A DNA stretch of 64,000 nt from Actinomycetota bacterium (lineage in GTDB: Bacteria > Actinomycetota > Thermoleophilia > Solirubrobacterales > Solirubrobacteraceae): positions 1-64,000 of the forward strand of contig VAWY01000128.1 of NCBI GenBank assembly GCA_005888335.1, read 5' to 3'. A program made the position numbers and the translations under genes. Shown here one piece after another: positions 16,148 through 24,520 of this stretch. The notes below the pieces were generated by a model. It did no database searches. It was not told the origin of the DNA and saw only the letters and a list, made by a program, of their open reading frames with translations. How positions within the stretch are numbered: position 1 is the first letter of the stretch; each line of letters begins with the position of its first letter.

Positions 16148-17075
16148 TCACGACACGGCGCACGCGCTGGGCGAGGCTGGCGCCGGTGCGCAACGCGCCG
16201 ATGGGCAGCCCCAGTGGCCGCGTCGCGCGGTCCCATCGCGCCGCGGCCGCGCCGCGCGGCCGGCCGGGCGCGATCTCGCCGCGCCGGTCGAGCCAGTCCG
16301 CGACGAGCGCGTAGGACTCCTCCGGGCGCTCGAGCAGGTAGGCGTGGCCCGCTCCGGCGACGAGGCGCAGCTCGGCGTCGGGGATGCGCTCGGCGAGCAG
16401 TTGGGCGTTGGCGACGGGCGCCATCGCGTCCTCGCTGCCGTGCAGCACGAGCGTGGGCGCCTGGATCGCGGGCAGGCGCGCGACCGTGTCGTGGTAGACG
16501 CTGGCCCACCAGTGCGCGGTGACGCCGTGCGGCCGCGCGCGATGGCGGCGGAAGTGCGCCAGCAGCTCGCGAACGCGCTCGGGGTGCTCGCGGCGAAAGC
16601 GCGCCGAGAAGACCGCGCCGGCGAGCCACGGTCGTCCCGGCCGCCGCGCGCCGCCGGCCATCGCCGCGCCCAGGGTGGCGAGCTCGCGCAGCGTCGGCAG
16701 GGCGGCGAGCGGGCCGCCGGGCGTCGTGGCGCCCAGGATCAGGCCGCGGACGCGCTCGGGGAAGCGCAGCGCGAGCTCCTGGGCGACCATCCCGCCCATC
16801 GAGAGGCCGTAGACGTGCGCGCTGCCGATGCCCAGCCGGTCGAGCAGACCGGCGGCGTCGGCTGCCAGCTCGTGCATCGACGTCAGCCGTATCGGCGCTC
16901 CGGACCGCCCGGAGCCGCGGTTGTCGTAGACGATGCTCTCGAAGCGCTGCTCGTAGAGCGGCAGCACGGGCCGGAAGACCTCGGAACTGATCGTGAAGCC
17001 GGTGATCCACAGCAGCGGCGCGCCGGCGCCGTGGCGCTCGTAGTACAGCCGCACGCCGTCGACGTCGCAGAACAC
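16101..17075 (-). CDS. Alpha/beta hydrolase
   Basis: 324 residues from a GTG (VFCDVDGVRLYYERHG). Core motifs are VYDNRGSGRS, YGLSMGGMVAQE with nucleophile S92, LVLHGSEDAMAP (Asp region) and VAGAGHAYLLE (catalytic His). The last ~50 residues are basic and outside the fold. It is the last gene of a minus-strand operon, 8 bp after the acyl-CoA ligase stop. It could be an esterase, thioesterase or C-C hydrolase; context with a ligase suggests an acyl substrate. Confidence 0.9.
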   Translation of the reverse strand: MFCDVDGVRLYYERHGAGAPLLWITGFTISSEVFRPVLPLYEQRFESIVYDNRGSGRSGAPIRLTSMHELAADAAGLLDRLGIGSAHVYGLSMGGMVAQELALRFPERVRGLILGATTPGGPLAALPTLRELATLGAAMAGGARRPGRPWLAGAVFSARFRREHPERVRELLAHFRRHRARPHGVTAHWWASVYHDTVARLPAIQAPTLVLHGSEDAMAPVANAQLLAERIPDAELRLVAGAGHAYLLERPEESYALVADWLDRRGEIAPGRPRGAAAARWDRATRPLGLPIGALRTGASLAQRVRRVVITGAARAPPSAPPRR

Positions 17076-17083
17076 GCGCCGGG

Positions 17084-18592
17084 CTAGTCGGCGCGCACGC
17101 GCTCGGGCACCTCGATCTCGCGCTTGAGGATCTTTCCCGTCGGGCCCTTGGGCAGCTCGTCGACGAACCAGATCCGCCGCGGGTACTTGTACGCCGCCAC
17201 GCGCTGCTTGACGAAGTCGCGCAGCTCGTCGGCGTCGACGTCCTCGCCCGCCTTGAGCGCCACCGCCGCGCCGACCTCCTCGCCCATCTTCTCGTCGGGG
17301 ACGCCGACGACCGCCGCCTCGGAGACCGCCGGGTGCTCGTAGAGGACCTCTTCGATCTCCCGCGGGTACACGTTGTAGCCGCCGCGGATGATCATGTCCT
17401 TCTTGCGGTCGACGATGAAGAAGTAGCCCTCCTCGTCCACGTAGGCCATGTCGCCGGTGTGGAACCACCCGCCGCGCATGACCTCGGCGGTGGCGTCGGG
17501 CCGCTTCCAGTAGCCCTTCATCACGTTGTGCCCGCGGATGACGATCTCGCCGACCTCGCCCTGGGGGACCTCGTTGTCCTTGTCGTCGAAGACCTTCATC
17601 TCGACGCCCTCGATCGGCGTCCCGATCGAGCCTGGCTTGCGGTCGCGGTCGGGATGGTTGAACGAGGCGACCGGCGAGGTCTCGCTCAGCCCGTAGCCCT
17701 CGAGCACCTTGCAGCGGAAGGCCTCCTCGAAGCCCCTGAGGACCTCCACCGGGAGCGCCGCGCCGCCCGACATGCACAGGCGCAGGCGCGACGTGTCGTA
17801 GCGCTCGCGCTCGGGGTGGTTGAGCAGGGCGTGGTACATGGTGGGCACGCCCTGGAAGACCGTCACGCCGTCGCGCTCGATGATCTCGAGCGCCTTGCCG
17901 GGGTCGAAGCGCGGGATCATGTCCAGGCACGCGCCCACCCGGACGGCGGCGTTCATCGAGCAGGTCTGCCCGAAGGAGTGAAACAGCGGCAGGGCGCCGA
18001 GCACGACGTCCTCCTCGTGGACGCCGGCGAGCCTGGTGGCGGCGATGTCGACGTTGCGGCGCAGGTTGCCGTGCGTGAGCTCCGCGCCCTTCGGCTGGCC
18101 GGTCGTGCCCGACGTGTAGAGGATCACCGCGGTGTCCTGCGCCGCCCGCTCGGCGACCTCCGTGGCCGGCTCCGTGCCCGCCAGCAGCTCCTCGAACTCG
18201 CCCGGCCGGACGACCACGACCTCGGCGCCCGCCTCGCGCGCGCCCTCCTGCGCGGGAGCCGCCACGTCGCCCCACGCGAAGAGCACCTTCGCGTCGGGAT
18301 CGCCGAGGTAGAAGGCGACCTCGCGGCCCTTGAGCAGGATGTTCATCGGCACGACGACGCCGCCCGCGCGCAGGATCCCGTAGTAGACGATCGGGAAGTA
18401 CGGGACGTTGGGCAGCATGATGCCGACGCGGTCGCCGGGGCTGACTCCGCGGTCGCGCAGCAGGCCGGCGACCCGCGCACTGGCGTCGTCGAGCTGCGCG
18501 TAGGTCACCTGGGTGTCGTCGAGCCGCACGGCGGTGCGATCGCCGTGGCGCCCCCTCGCCTCCACCAGCATCTCCGCCAGGCTGTCGCTCAT
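17084..18592 (-). CDS. Acyl-CoA ligase (FadD-type, AMP-forming)
   Basis: 502 residues. ANL-superfamily motifs occur in order: ILYTSGTTGQPKGAELTH (P-loop), LEGYGLSETSP (A5), GWFHTGDMAYVDEEGYF and DRKKDMIIRGGYNVYPREIE (hinge), and the catalytic lysine in PKGPTGKILKREI. It activates a carboxylic acid, probably a medium- or long-chain fatty acid, to its CoA thioester. Placed between the dehydrogenase-like gene (34 bp) and the hydrolase (8 bp), so it is co-transcribed. Chain-length specificity cannot be read from sequence. Confidence 0.94.
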   Translation of the reverse strand: MSDSLAEMLVEARGRHGDRTAVRLDDTQVTYAQLDDASARVAGLLRDRGVSPGDRVGIMLPNVPYFPIVYYGILRAGGVVVPMNILLKGREVAFYLGDPDAKVLFAWGDVAAPAQEGAREAGAEVVVVRPGEFEELLAGTEPATEVAERAAQDTAVILYTSGTTGQPKGAELTHGNLRRNVDIAATRLAGVHEEDVVLGALPLFHSFGQTCSMNAAVRVGACLDMIPRFDPGKALEIIERDGVTVFQGVPTMYHALLNHPERERYDTSRLRLCMSGGAALPVEVLRGFEEAFRCKVLEGYGLSETSPVASFNHPDRDRKPGSIGTPIEGVEMKVFDDKDNEVPQGEVGEIVIRGHNVMKGYWKRPDATAEVMRGGWFHTGDMAYVDEEGYFFIVDRKKDMIIRGGYNVYPREIEEVLYEHPAVSEAAVVGVPDEKMGEEVGAAVALKAGEDVDADELRDFVKQRVAAYKYPRRIWFVDELPKGPTGKILKREIEVPERVRAD

Positions 18593-18627
18593 GTCGTCCT
18601 CCGTACTCGATCGGACGTGTCGGGCCT

Positions 18628-19806
18628 CTACCCCGCGCTCATTCCCGCCACGCGCTGCACGGTGAGCAGTCGGTAGATGCGCGACACCTCGCGTGTGATT
18701 GGATCGTCGGCCTCCAGCCCGCAGACGTCGCGCAGGACCACGGCCAGGCCGTCCCGCTCGAGCATCTCGCGCAACCGGCGCGCCTGCGCGTCGCTGTCGT
18801 TGCGGTAGGCCAGCGCGCTCGCGATCGCGCGGGCGAAGCCGGCGGGCACCCGGCCGGTCACGCGGTGCACGAGCCGGGCCGCGCCGAGCAGCGGCCCGTC
18901 GGGCGCGAGCTTGCGGATCGGGTCGCGCGCCACGCGGGTCAGCGGATCGCTGAGGCCGGCGTTGCCGTAGCGCGTGAGGATCCCCTCGATCGACCGCACG
19001 ACGTCAGCCCCGGTCGCGGCCTCGACGCTGAGCAGCGACCGCCGCGAGGTCTGCAGCGAGCGCTGGATCATCGGGCGCAGCAGCGGATCGGAGATCGCCT
19101 CGTGGATGTAGCGGTGGCCGCGCAGGATGCCGAGGTAGGCGCACATCGCGTGCCCGGCGCCGAAGCCCAGGAACTTGGCCATCAGCTCCTCGGCGTAGTC
19201 GTCGCTGGCCGAGATCCCCTCGATGGCGGGGATCGCGCCCCGCGCACGCCCGCCGTCGACGACCAGCGTGCGCGTCGAGTCGGCGACGAACAGCGGATCC
19301 GACGACGTCTTCCAGCCGCCGCTCGTGACGGCGCGCCAGGAGATCGCGCCGGCCACGCCCAGCGGAGGCAACACGAGGCGCTCGCGGGCGGCGGCGTCGC
19401 GCAGGGCGGCCTCGAGCTCCGGCGCGGCGTCGCCGTTCTCGACGGCCCAGACGTCGATCGGCCGGTCGGGCCCGCGCGCGGCCAGCGCGTGGGCCAGCGG
19501 CTGCCCGAGCGCCGTGACGTTGCGCGCCCCGACGGCGGTCGCCATGAGGCGGGCGCCCGCGACCGCGCGCTCGAAGGCCTCGTCGCCGAGCAGGACCGCT
19601 TCGGCGGCGACGCGCTGCGCCTCGCCGCCGGTGATCTGCACGGTGAAGGCGCCGGCCGCCTGCACTCGCTCCACGACCGTTTCGCTGCGCGCGGCCAGCA
19701 CGACCTGCCAGCCCGCTTCGGCGAAGAGCGCGGCCAGATGACCACACCCGATCTTGCCCGGGCCGATGACGACGATCCGCGGCGGGGCGTCCGCGCCGCT
19801 GTCCAT
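18628..19806 (-). CDS. Mannitol-dehydrogenase-like NAD-dependent oxidoreductase
   Basis: 392 residues. N-terminal Rossmann motif RIVVIGPGKIGCGHLAALF, VENGDAAPELEAAL mid-domain, and a C-terminal helical domain with LGFGAGHAMCAYLG and RYGNAGLSDPLTRVARDP, matching the mannitol-1-phosphate 5-dehydrogenase (MtlD) superfamily. The canonical catalytic K-x4-N-x2-H of polyol dehydrogenases is not obvious, so the substrate may be another sugar or polyol phosphate. It follows the FHA gene by 8 bp and precedes fadD. No mannitol PTS is present. Confidence 0.8.
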   Translation of the reverse strand: MDSGADAPPRIVVIGPGKIGCGHLAALFAEAGWQVVLAARSETVVERVQAAGAFTVQITGGEAQRVAAEAVLLGDEAFERAVAGARLMATAVGARNVTALGQPLAHALAARGPDRPIDVWAVENGDAAPELEAALRDAAARERLVLPPLGVAGAISWRAVTSGGWKTSSDPLFVADSTRTLVVDGGRARGAIPAIEGISASDDYAEELMAKFLGFGAGHAMCAYLGILRGHRYIHEAISDPLLRPMIQRSLQTSRRSLLSVEAATGADVVRSIEGILTRYGNAGLSDPLTRVARDPIRKLAPDGPLLGAARLVHRVTGRVPAGFARAIASALAYRNDSDAQARRLREMLERDGLAVVLRDVCGLEADDPITREVSRIYRLLTVQRVAGMSAG

Positions 19807-19814
19807 CCCGGCGA

Positions 19815-20237
19815 TCAGCCTCCGAGGTCGGCGATGTCCTCGGTCCCGATCAGCGTGCGGTCGCCCGCTTGCAGGGGAGCGTGGAAGCTGAGCGGCGTGC
19901 GCCCGAAACGCAGCCGGTCGCCGTTGTGGAGCCGCCGGCGGCCGACCATCCGCTCGCCGTTGATGAACGAGCCGTTGCGCGAGAGCCCATCGTCGACGAG
20001 CGCCCAGTCGTCGCCCACGCGCTCGAGCTGGGCATGGATGGTCGAGACCTCCGGGTCCCACCGCAGCGAGATCTCGGCCGCCATGCTGCGGCCGATGTTG
20101 AGCTGCTCCCATGACCCCGGAAGCGAGAGCAGCTGCAGGGCGCCGTCGGGGGTGCGGTACAGGAGGTAGGGATCGCCGTGGAGCTCGGCCATCCGCTGGC
20201 GCTCGTGCTCATCCGGCGACGTGGGCGCCGGATCCAT
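19815..20237 (-). CDS. FHA-domain protein
   Basis: 140 residues from the ATG at 20237; a GTG at 20258 and an ATG at 20192 are alternatives. Residues ~45-130 form a forkhead-associated domain: LNIGRS, STIHAQLE, LSRNGSFINGERM, GDRLRFGRT. FHA domains bind phosphothreonine, so this cytoplasmic protein could read Ser/Thr-kinase signals. First gene of the operon with the mtlD-like, ligase and hydrolase genes. Two Ser/Thr kinases lie 4-8 kb away, but no direct link is shown. The N-terminal ~40 residues are not recognised. Confidence 0.9.
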   Translation of the reverse strand: MDPAPTSPDEHERQRMAELHGDPYLLYRTPDGALQLLSLPGSWEQLNIGRSMAAEISLRWDPEVSTIHAQLERVGDDWALVDDGLSRNGSFINGERMVGRRRLHNGDRLRFGRTPLSFHAPLQAGDRTLIGTEDIADLGG

Positions 20238-20368
20238 CGGCGTAGGCGACCCGGTCACGAAGCCATTCAACCATCGGCCGAGGCGCCCGGCAAGGCGCCC
20301 GAGTGCGGCCGGGCGTTGACGCGCGCCGTGTGCGCTGAGAGAGTCGGTGGGCCGGCAAGGAGGCTGAC

Positions 20369-21226
20369 ATGGCCAGCGCATGGGTCCTGACCGATCGGAG
20401 GTACCTCGGTCAGCGCATGCCATCGGCGTTGATCGATTGGCTGCGCTCCGAGGGCCACCCGCCCGCGATCGTCGTCGCCGACGAGGATGCCCGGCTGACC
20501 TCGATCGCACCGCTCTCCGGTCCGCACTCGGCCTGGGCGGGTCTCCAACCCGGCGACGTCGTGGTGACGCGCACCCGCGACCCGTACGCGCTGGCGCTGC
20601 TCGAGGAGGCCGAGGCACGCGGTGCCCGCGCGCTCGACGAGGCGCAGGCGATCCATCGCGTCCGCGACAAGGTGAGGTGCGCGCTCGGCCTGGCCAGCCG
20701 CGGCCTCCCGGTCCCGCCCACGCTGCTCGCCCACGGCCCCGGCGACCTGTACGAGCTGCCGGCGTCGATGTTCCCGCTCGCGGTCAAGCCCGTCCTCGGC
20801 GACAACGCGCGCGGTGTGTGGGTCGTCGCCGACAAGGATGAGCTCGATTCCGTCGAGTGGCACGCCGGGCCGCACCTCGGCCAGGCCTACGTCGACGCCG
20901 GCGGCTTCGATCTCAAGCTCTACGTCGCGGGCGACGCGGTCTGGGCGACGCGCCGTCCTGGGCCGCTGAGCGAGCTCGACGCCCCGGTCACCCGTGTCGC
21001 GGTCACGCCCGCGCTGCGGCGGATCGCCGAAGGGTGCCGGGCGGAGTTCGGCCTGCGTCTGTTCGGCGTGGACGTGCTCGAGTCGGCCGGCCGGCTCGCG
21101 ATCGTCGACGTCAACGAGTTCCCCAACTACACGGGCGTCGACGAGGCGCCGGCCGCGATCGGCGCCCTCGTCCTGGAGCAGGCGGCGCGATCACGCGGCG
21201 CCGCGCGAGACGCCATGACCGTCTGA
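20369..21226 (+). CDS. ATP-grasp protein 1 of a tandem triplet
   Basis: 285 residues with an ideal ribosome site AAGGAGG 5 nt before ATG. The ATP-grasp fold is seen as FPLAVKPVLGDNARGVWVV (nucleotide-binding Lys and Gly-rich loop), FDLKLYVAGDAVWATRR, LRLFGVDVLE and the metal site IVDVNEFPNYTGVDEAP with D-x-N. That last motif resembles the DINAFPGYEGV signature of inositol-trisphosphate 5/6-kinases more than RimK ligases. Substrate unknown. Heads a plus-strand operon of three ATP-grasp genes and an MFS transporter, divergent from the FHA operon. Confidence 0.85.
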   Translation: MASAWVLTDRRYLGQRMPSALIDWLRSEGHPPAIVVADEDARLTSIAPLSGPHSAWAGLQPGDVVVTRTRDPYALALLEEAEARGARALDEAQAIHRVRDKVRCALGLASRGLPVPPTLLAHGPGDLYELPASMFPLAVKPVLGDNARGVWVVADKDELDSVEWHAGPHLGQAYVDAGGFDLKLYVAGDAVWATRRPGPLSELDAPVTRVAVTPALRRIAEGCRAEFGLRLFGVDVLESAGRLAIVDVNEFPNYTGVDEAPAAIGALVLEQAARSRGAARDAMTV

Positions 21227-21245
21227 GCGACAGGACGAGGCAACC

Positions 21246-22073
21246 ATGAAGATCGCGTTCCTGATGCAGGGCCCGGCCGGCCCGCACGTGCTCTGGTCCG
21301 AGGTGGGCCGTCGCCTGTCCGAGGCCGGCGCCGACGTCGACTTCCAGTTCCCCGACGTCTCGCTCAACGACTTGTCCCGCGTGCGCGTCGAGCACGACCT
21401 CTACGTGCTCAAGTCGGGCTCGGCGCTCGGGCTGAGCCTCGCGGGAGCGCTGCACGCCGCCGGCGCGGCGATCCTCAACCCGTACCCGGTCGCCGCGATG
21501 TGCCGCGACAAGATCGTCACGAGCTCCGTGCTGGCCGGCTCCGGGGTGCCGACGCCGGAGACGTGGGTCACCGAGGATCCCCACCAGCTGCGCTGGCTGC
21601 TCGACGGCGGGCCGATCGTCGTCAAGCCGTTCCGCGGCTCGCGCGGCGTCGGCGTGCAGGTGATCCGCGAGCCGGCTGAGCTCGCCGACCTCGACCTCGA
21701 TCCCGGGCCGCTGTTCGTGCAGCGCTATCACCCGCCGGACGGCCTCGACTACAAGATGTACTGCATCGGCGAGCGCGTCTGCGGCGTGCGCCGCGTGTGG
21801 CCGGCGCACACGTACGAGGAGAAGCTCGGCGAGGCGTTCGAGCCCGACGAGGAGCTCTGCCGGATCGCGCGCGCCTGCGCACGCGCGATCGGCGCCGACA
21901 TCTTCGGGTTCGACGTCGTCTTCAGCGGCGGGCGGCCGTTCGTCGTCGACCTCTCGGGCTTCCCCGGCTTCAAGGGCGTGCCCGACGCGCCCGCCCTGCT
22001 CGCGGCGGAGATCGAGGCCGCGGCGCGGCGCGTCACGCGCGGCGAGCCGGTCATCGCGGTGATGTCGCGATGA
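21246..22073 (+). CDS. ATP-grasp protein 2 of the triplet, altered metal motif
   Basis: 275 residues, start 19 bp after gene 1 with GAGGCAACC upstream. Order of motifs: [114 protein letters not shown]. The metal-binding D-x-N of genes 1 and 3 is here D-L-S ([17 protein letters not shown]), so Asn is replaced by Ser. It may be weakly active, use a different metal geometry, or be a partner subunit. Shares the N-terminal layout with gene 3. Confidence 0.85.
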   Translation: MKIAFLMQGPAGPHVLWSEVGRRLSEAGADVDFQFPDVSLNDLSRVRVEHDLYVLKSGSALGLSLAGALHAAGAAILNPYPVAAMCRDKIVTSSVLAGSGVPTPETWVTEDPHQLRWLLDGGPIVVKPFRGSRGVGVQVIREPAELADLDLDPGPLFVQRYHPPDGLDYKMYCIGERVCGVRRVWPAHTYEEKLGEAFEPDEELCRIARACARAIGADIFGFDVVFSGGRPFVVDLSGFPGFKGVPDAPALLAAEIEAAARRVTRGEPVIAVMSR

Positions 22074-22921
22074 GGCTCTTCTTCATGGTCGTGCGGCGCG
22101 TGCCGCCGGTCCCGAGCCCGATCCTGCTCGAGGTCTACGACATCCTGCGCCGCCGCGGCTACGAGGTCGACGACGCGATCGCGGAGGAGAGCCTGCAGCG
22201 GCCGGACCGGCTCGAGCCCGAGCACGACCTCTACCTGCTCAAGTCGCACACCGAGCTCTCGCTGAGCCTGGCCGGCGTCCTCGAGGCGCAGGGCGCGCGG
22301 ATCCTCAATCCGTATCCGAACTGCGCGGCGACGCAGAACAAGTTCATCGCCTCACGGATCCTGCGGGCGGCCGGCGTGCCCACCCCGGACACCTGGGCGA
22401 TGACCGATCCCGCGCTCCTGGCCGAGGAGGTCGCGCGCCGGCCGCTCCTCGTCAAGCCGTACATGGGCCACCGCGGCGCCGGGATCCGGATCGCGCACGA
22501 CGCCGACGCGCTGGCGGCGGCGAAGGCGGACTACCCGCAGCTCGTCCAGGAGTTCATCCCCGGACCCGGCGAGGACCTCAAGATCTACGTGGTCGGCGAC
22601 CAGGTCTTCGGCGTCAGCAAGCCCTTCTCGGAGACGAGCTTCTCGGTCCCCGGCCGGCCGGTCCCGGTCGAGCCGGAGGTGCGCGACGCCGCGCTGCGCA
22701 CGGGCGCGGCGTTCGGGCTCGGGCTCTACGGGCTCGACGTGATCGAGTCGCCCGACGGGCCTGTGGTCGTCGACGTCAACTACTTCCCGGGCTACAAGGG
22801 CGTGCCGGACGCGGCGGCGCTGATCGCCGACTACATCGACGCGTACGCCCAGGGCCTGACCACCTTGGGCGAGCCGTCGGTCGCGGCCGGCCAGGGCGGG
22901 CGGGTGGCCGGGCCGATCTAG
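22070..22921 (+). CDS. ATP-grasp protein 3 of the triplet (ITPK-like)
   Basis: 283 residues; ATG overlaps the previous stop (ATGA), so translation is coupled. Motifs: [83 protein letters not shown] and [19 protein letters not shown]. The last is a complete metal site and the closest of the three to the inositol-phosphate-kinase signature. Likely a kinase or carboxylate-amine ligase; which one cannot be told from sequence. Confidence 0.86.
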   Translation: MRLFFMVVRRVPPVPSPILLEVYDILRRRGYEVDDAIAEESLQRPDRLEPEHDLYLLKSHTELSLSLAGVLEAQGARILNPYPNCAATQNKFIASRILRAAGVPTPDTWAMTDPALLAEEVARRPLLVKPYMGHRGAGIRIAHDADALAAAKADYPQLVQEFIPGPGEDLKIYVVGDQVFGVSKPFSETSFSVPGRPVPVEPEVRDAALRTGAAFGLGLYGLDVIESPDGPVVVDVNYFPGYKGVPDAAALIADYIDAYAQGLTTLGEPSVAAGQGGRVAGPI

Positions 22922-22936
22922 TGGCCCACTAGGGAC

Positions 22937-24373
22937 GTGGCCGAGCAGCCGGACAAGGGAGACCGCGGCGCGCTGCTGGCGATCGTCGCGGAGGGGTTCT
23001 TCTCCCGCCTGAGCTTCGGGCTGATCACGTTCGCGCTGCCGCTCTACGCGCGCGAGAAGTTCGGGCTCAGCCTTGCCGAGGTCGGGCTGCTGGCGGCGTT
23101 CAACCAGATCGTCGCGATCCTGCTCAAGCCGTTCATGGGCGCGCTCGCCGATCGCATCGGGCTCAAGCGCGGCCTCAACATCGCGATCGGCCTGCGCAGC
23201 GTCGTGACGCTCGTGCTCGCCTTCGCTGCGGTCCCGGCGCAGATCTTCGTCGCGCGCGGCATCCACGGGACGTCCATCTCGCTGCGCGACCCAGCGGTCG
23301 GGGCGCTGCTGGCCGAGCACGGCGGCAAGAAGCAGGTCGCCCAGTCGTTCGCCTGGTACCAGACGGCCAAGACGTTCGCCGGCAACGGCAGCAAGACGCT
23401 GTCGGGCATCCTGCTCGGGCTGACCGCGAGCAACTACACGCTGGTCTTCCTCGTCGCCTTCGCGCTGTCGCTGGTCCCGCTGTTCGTCGTCATGCTGTTC
23501 GTGCGCGAGACGCGCGCGGAGCAGACCGTGTCGGCCGCCGAGGAGGCCGCGCCGACCCCGCATCAGGGCATCAGCAAGCAGAGGATCGCGTCGTTCACGA
23601 GCCTGGGCTGCCTGATCAGCGGGTCGGCCTACATGATGAACGGGCTCTTCCCGGTGTTCGCCGTCGAGTACGCGGGCCTGACGAAGACCGAGGCGGCGCT
23701 CATCTACGGCATCTCCCCCGTGATGTCGCTGGCCGGGCCGGGGTTCGGCTGGCTGGCCGACAACGTCAGCCGCAAGCTCGTGCTCTCGGTGCGCAGCGTG
23801 GCCAACATCCTCTCGTCGGTCGTGTACCTCCTGGTGCCGAGCCTCGGGGGCGTGATCGTCGGCCGTGCGACCGACGACCTCGGCAAGGCGGCGTTCAAGC
23901 CGGCGTGGGGCGCGCTGCTGGCGCAGCTGAGCAATCTCGACAAGAAGCGGCGCGGGCAGCTCTTCGGCTTCATCAGCTCGGGGGAGGACGCCGGCGAAGC
24001 CCTGGGGCCGATCGTGGCCGGCGCACTGGCGACGCTCGGGGGCTTTCAGCTGATGCTCGCTGTGCGGATCGTGATCGCGGCGGTCACCGAGGTCTACACG
24101 GTGCTCGTCACGCACTCGCTGGAGTCGCACGGGCGGACCAGGACCGGGCGCGAGACCTACCGGGTGAGCATCGCCGTCCCCGTGCGCGTAGTGCTCGGCC
24201 TGCTGGTGTCGTTCGGCGCCGGGTGGGCCGTGGGCCAGGTGCAATCCGATCACTCGCAGGCGTCGGCCAAGGAGACGACGCCCGCCGAGCCGAAGCCTCC
24301 CGAGAAGGCAACGGTGCGCTGCAGCAGCGACCCGACGGTCGCCGCCATCCAGAAGCAGCTCGGCGAATGCTGA
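22937..24373 (+). CDS. MFS transporter with C-terminal extension
   Basis: 478 residues from a GTG. The first ~400 residues have about 12 hydrophobic segments, with the loop-2/3 signature FMGALADRIGLKRGLNIA and a second-half copy GFGWLADNVSRKLVLS. A last hydrophobic segment (PVRVVLGLLVSFGAGWAVG) is followed by ~50 hydrophilic residues with two Cys near the end, unusual for MFS proteins. Placed 15 bp after the third ATP-grasp gene, it probably exports or imports the substrate or product of the triplet. Confidence 0.88.
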   Translation: MAEQPDKGDRGALLAIVAEGFFSRLSFGLITFALPLYAREKFGLSLAEVGLLAAFNQIVAILLKPFMGALADRIGLKRGLNIAIGLRSVVTLVLAFAAVPAQIFVARGIHGTSISLRDPAVGALLAEHGGKKQVAQSFAWYQTAKTFAGNGSKTLSGILLGLTASNYTLVFLVAFALSLVPLFVVMLFVRETRAEQTVSAAEEAAPTPHQGISKQRIASFTSLGCLISGSAYMMNGLFPVFAVEYAGLTKTEAALIYGISPVMSLAGPGFGWLADNVSRKLVLSVRSVANILSSVVYLLVPSLGGVIVGRATDDLGKAAFKPAWGALLAQLSNLDKKRRGQLFGFISSGEDAGEALGPIVAGALATLGGFQLMLAVRIVIAAVTEVYTVLVTHSLESHGRTRTGRETYRVSIAVPVRVVLGLLVSFGAGWAVGQVQSDHSQASAKETTPAEPKPPEKATVRCSSDPTVAAIQKQLGEC

Positions 24374-24454
24374 GCTCGCGCCGGAAAGTCGCTCTTAACG
24401 GGATCCCCTCCCGGGCGTTAGGCTGGAGTCGCCCATCAAGGAGGAAGGCACTCG

Positions 24455-24520
24455 GTGCTCGGTCGGGACGGATTTCCGCGCCGCCTCACGCGGCCGCGTG
24501 AGAGGCAGACGTGGCGCTGA
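24455..24520 (+). CDS. Possible 21-residue leader ORF overlapping the kinase start
   Basis: AAGGAGGAAGG at 24438-24448 is the best ribosome site in this region but sits 70 nt before the kinase start. The first start codon after it is GTG 24455, giving a 21-codon basic frame (VLGRDGFPRRLTRPRERQTW...) whose TGA overlaps the kinase's first codons. This would make a translationally coupled leader. It could equally be chance. Confidence 0.3.
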   Translation: MLGRDGFPRRLTRPRERQTWR

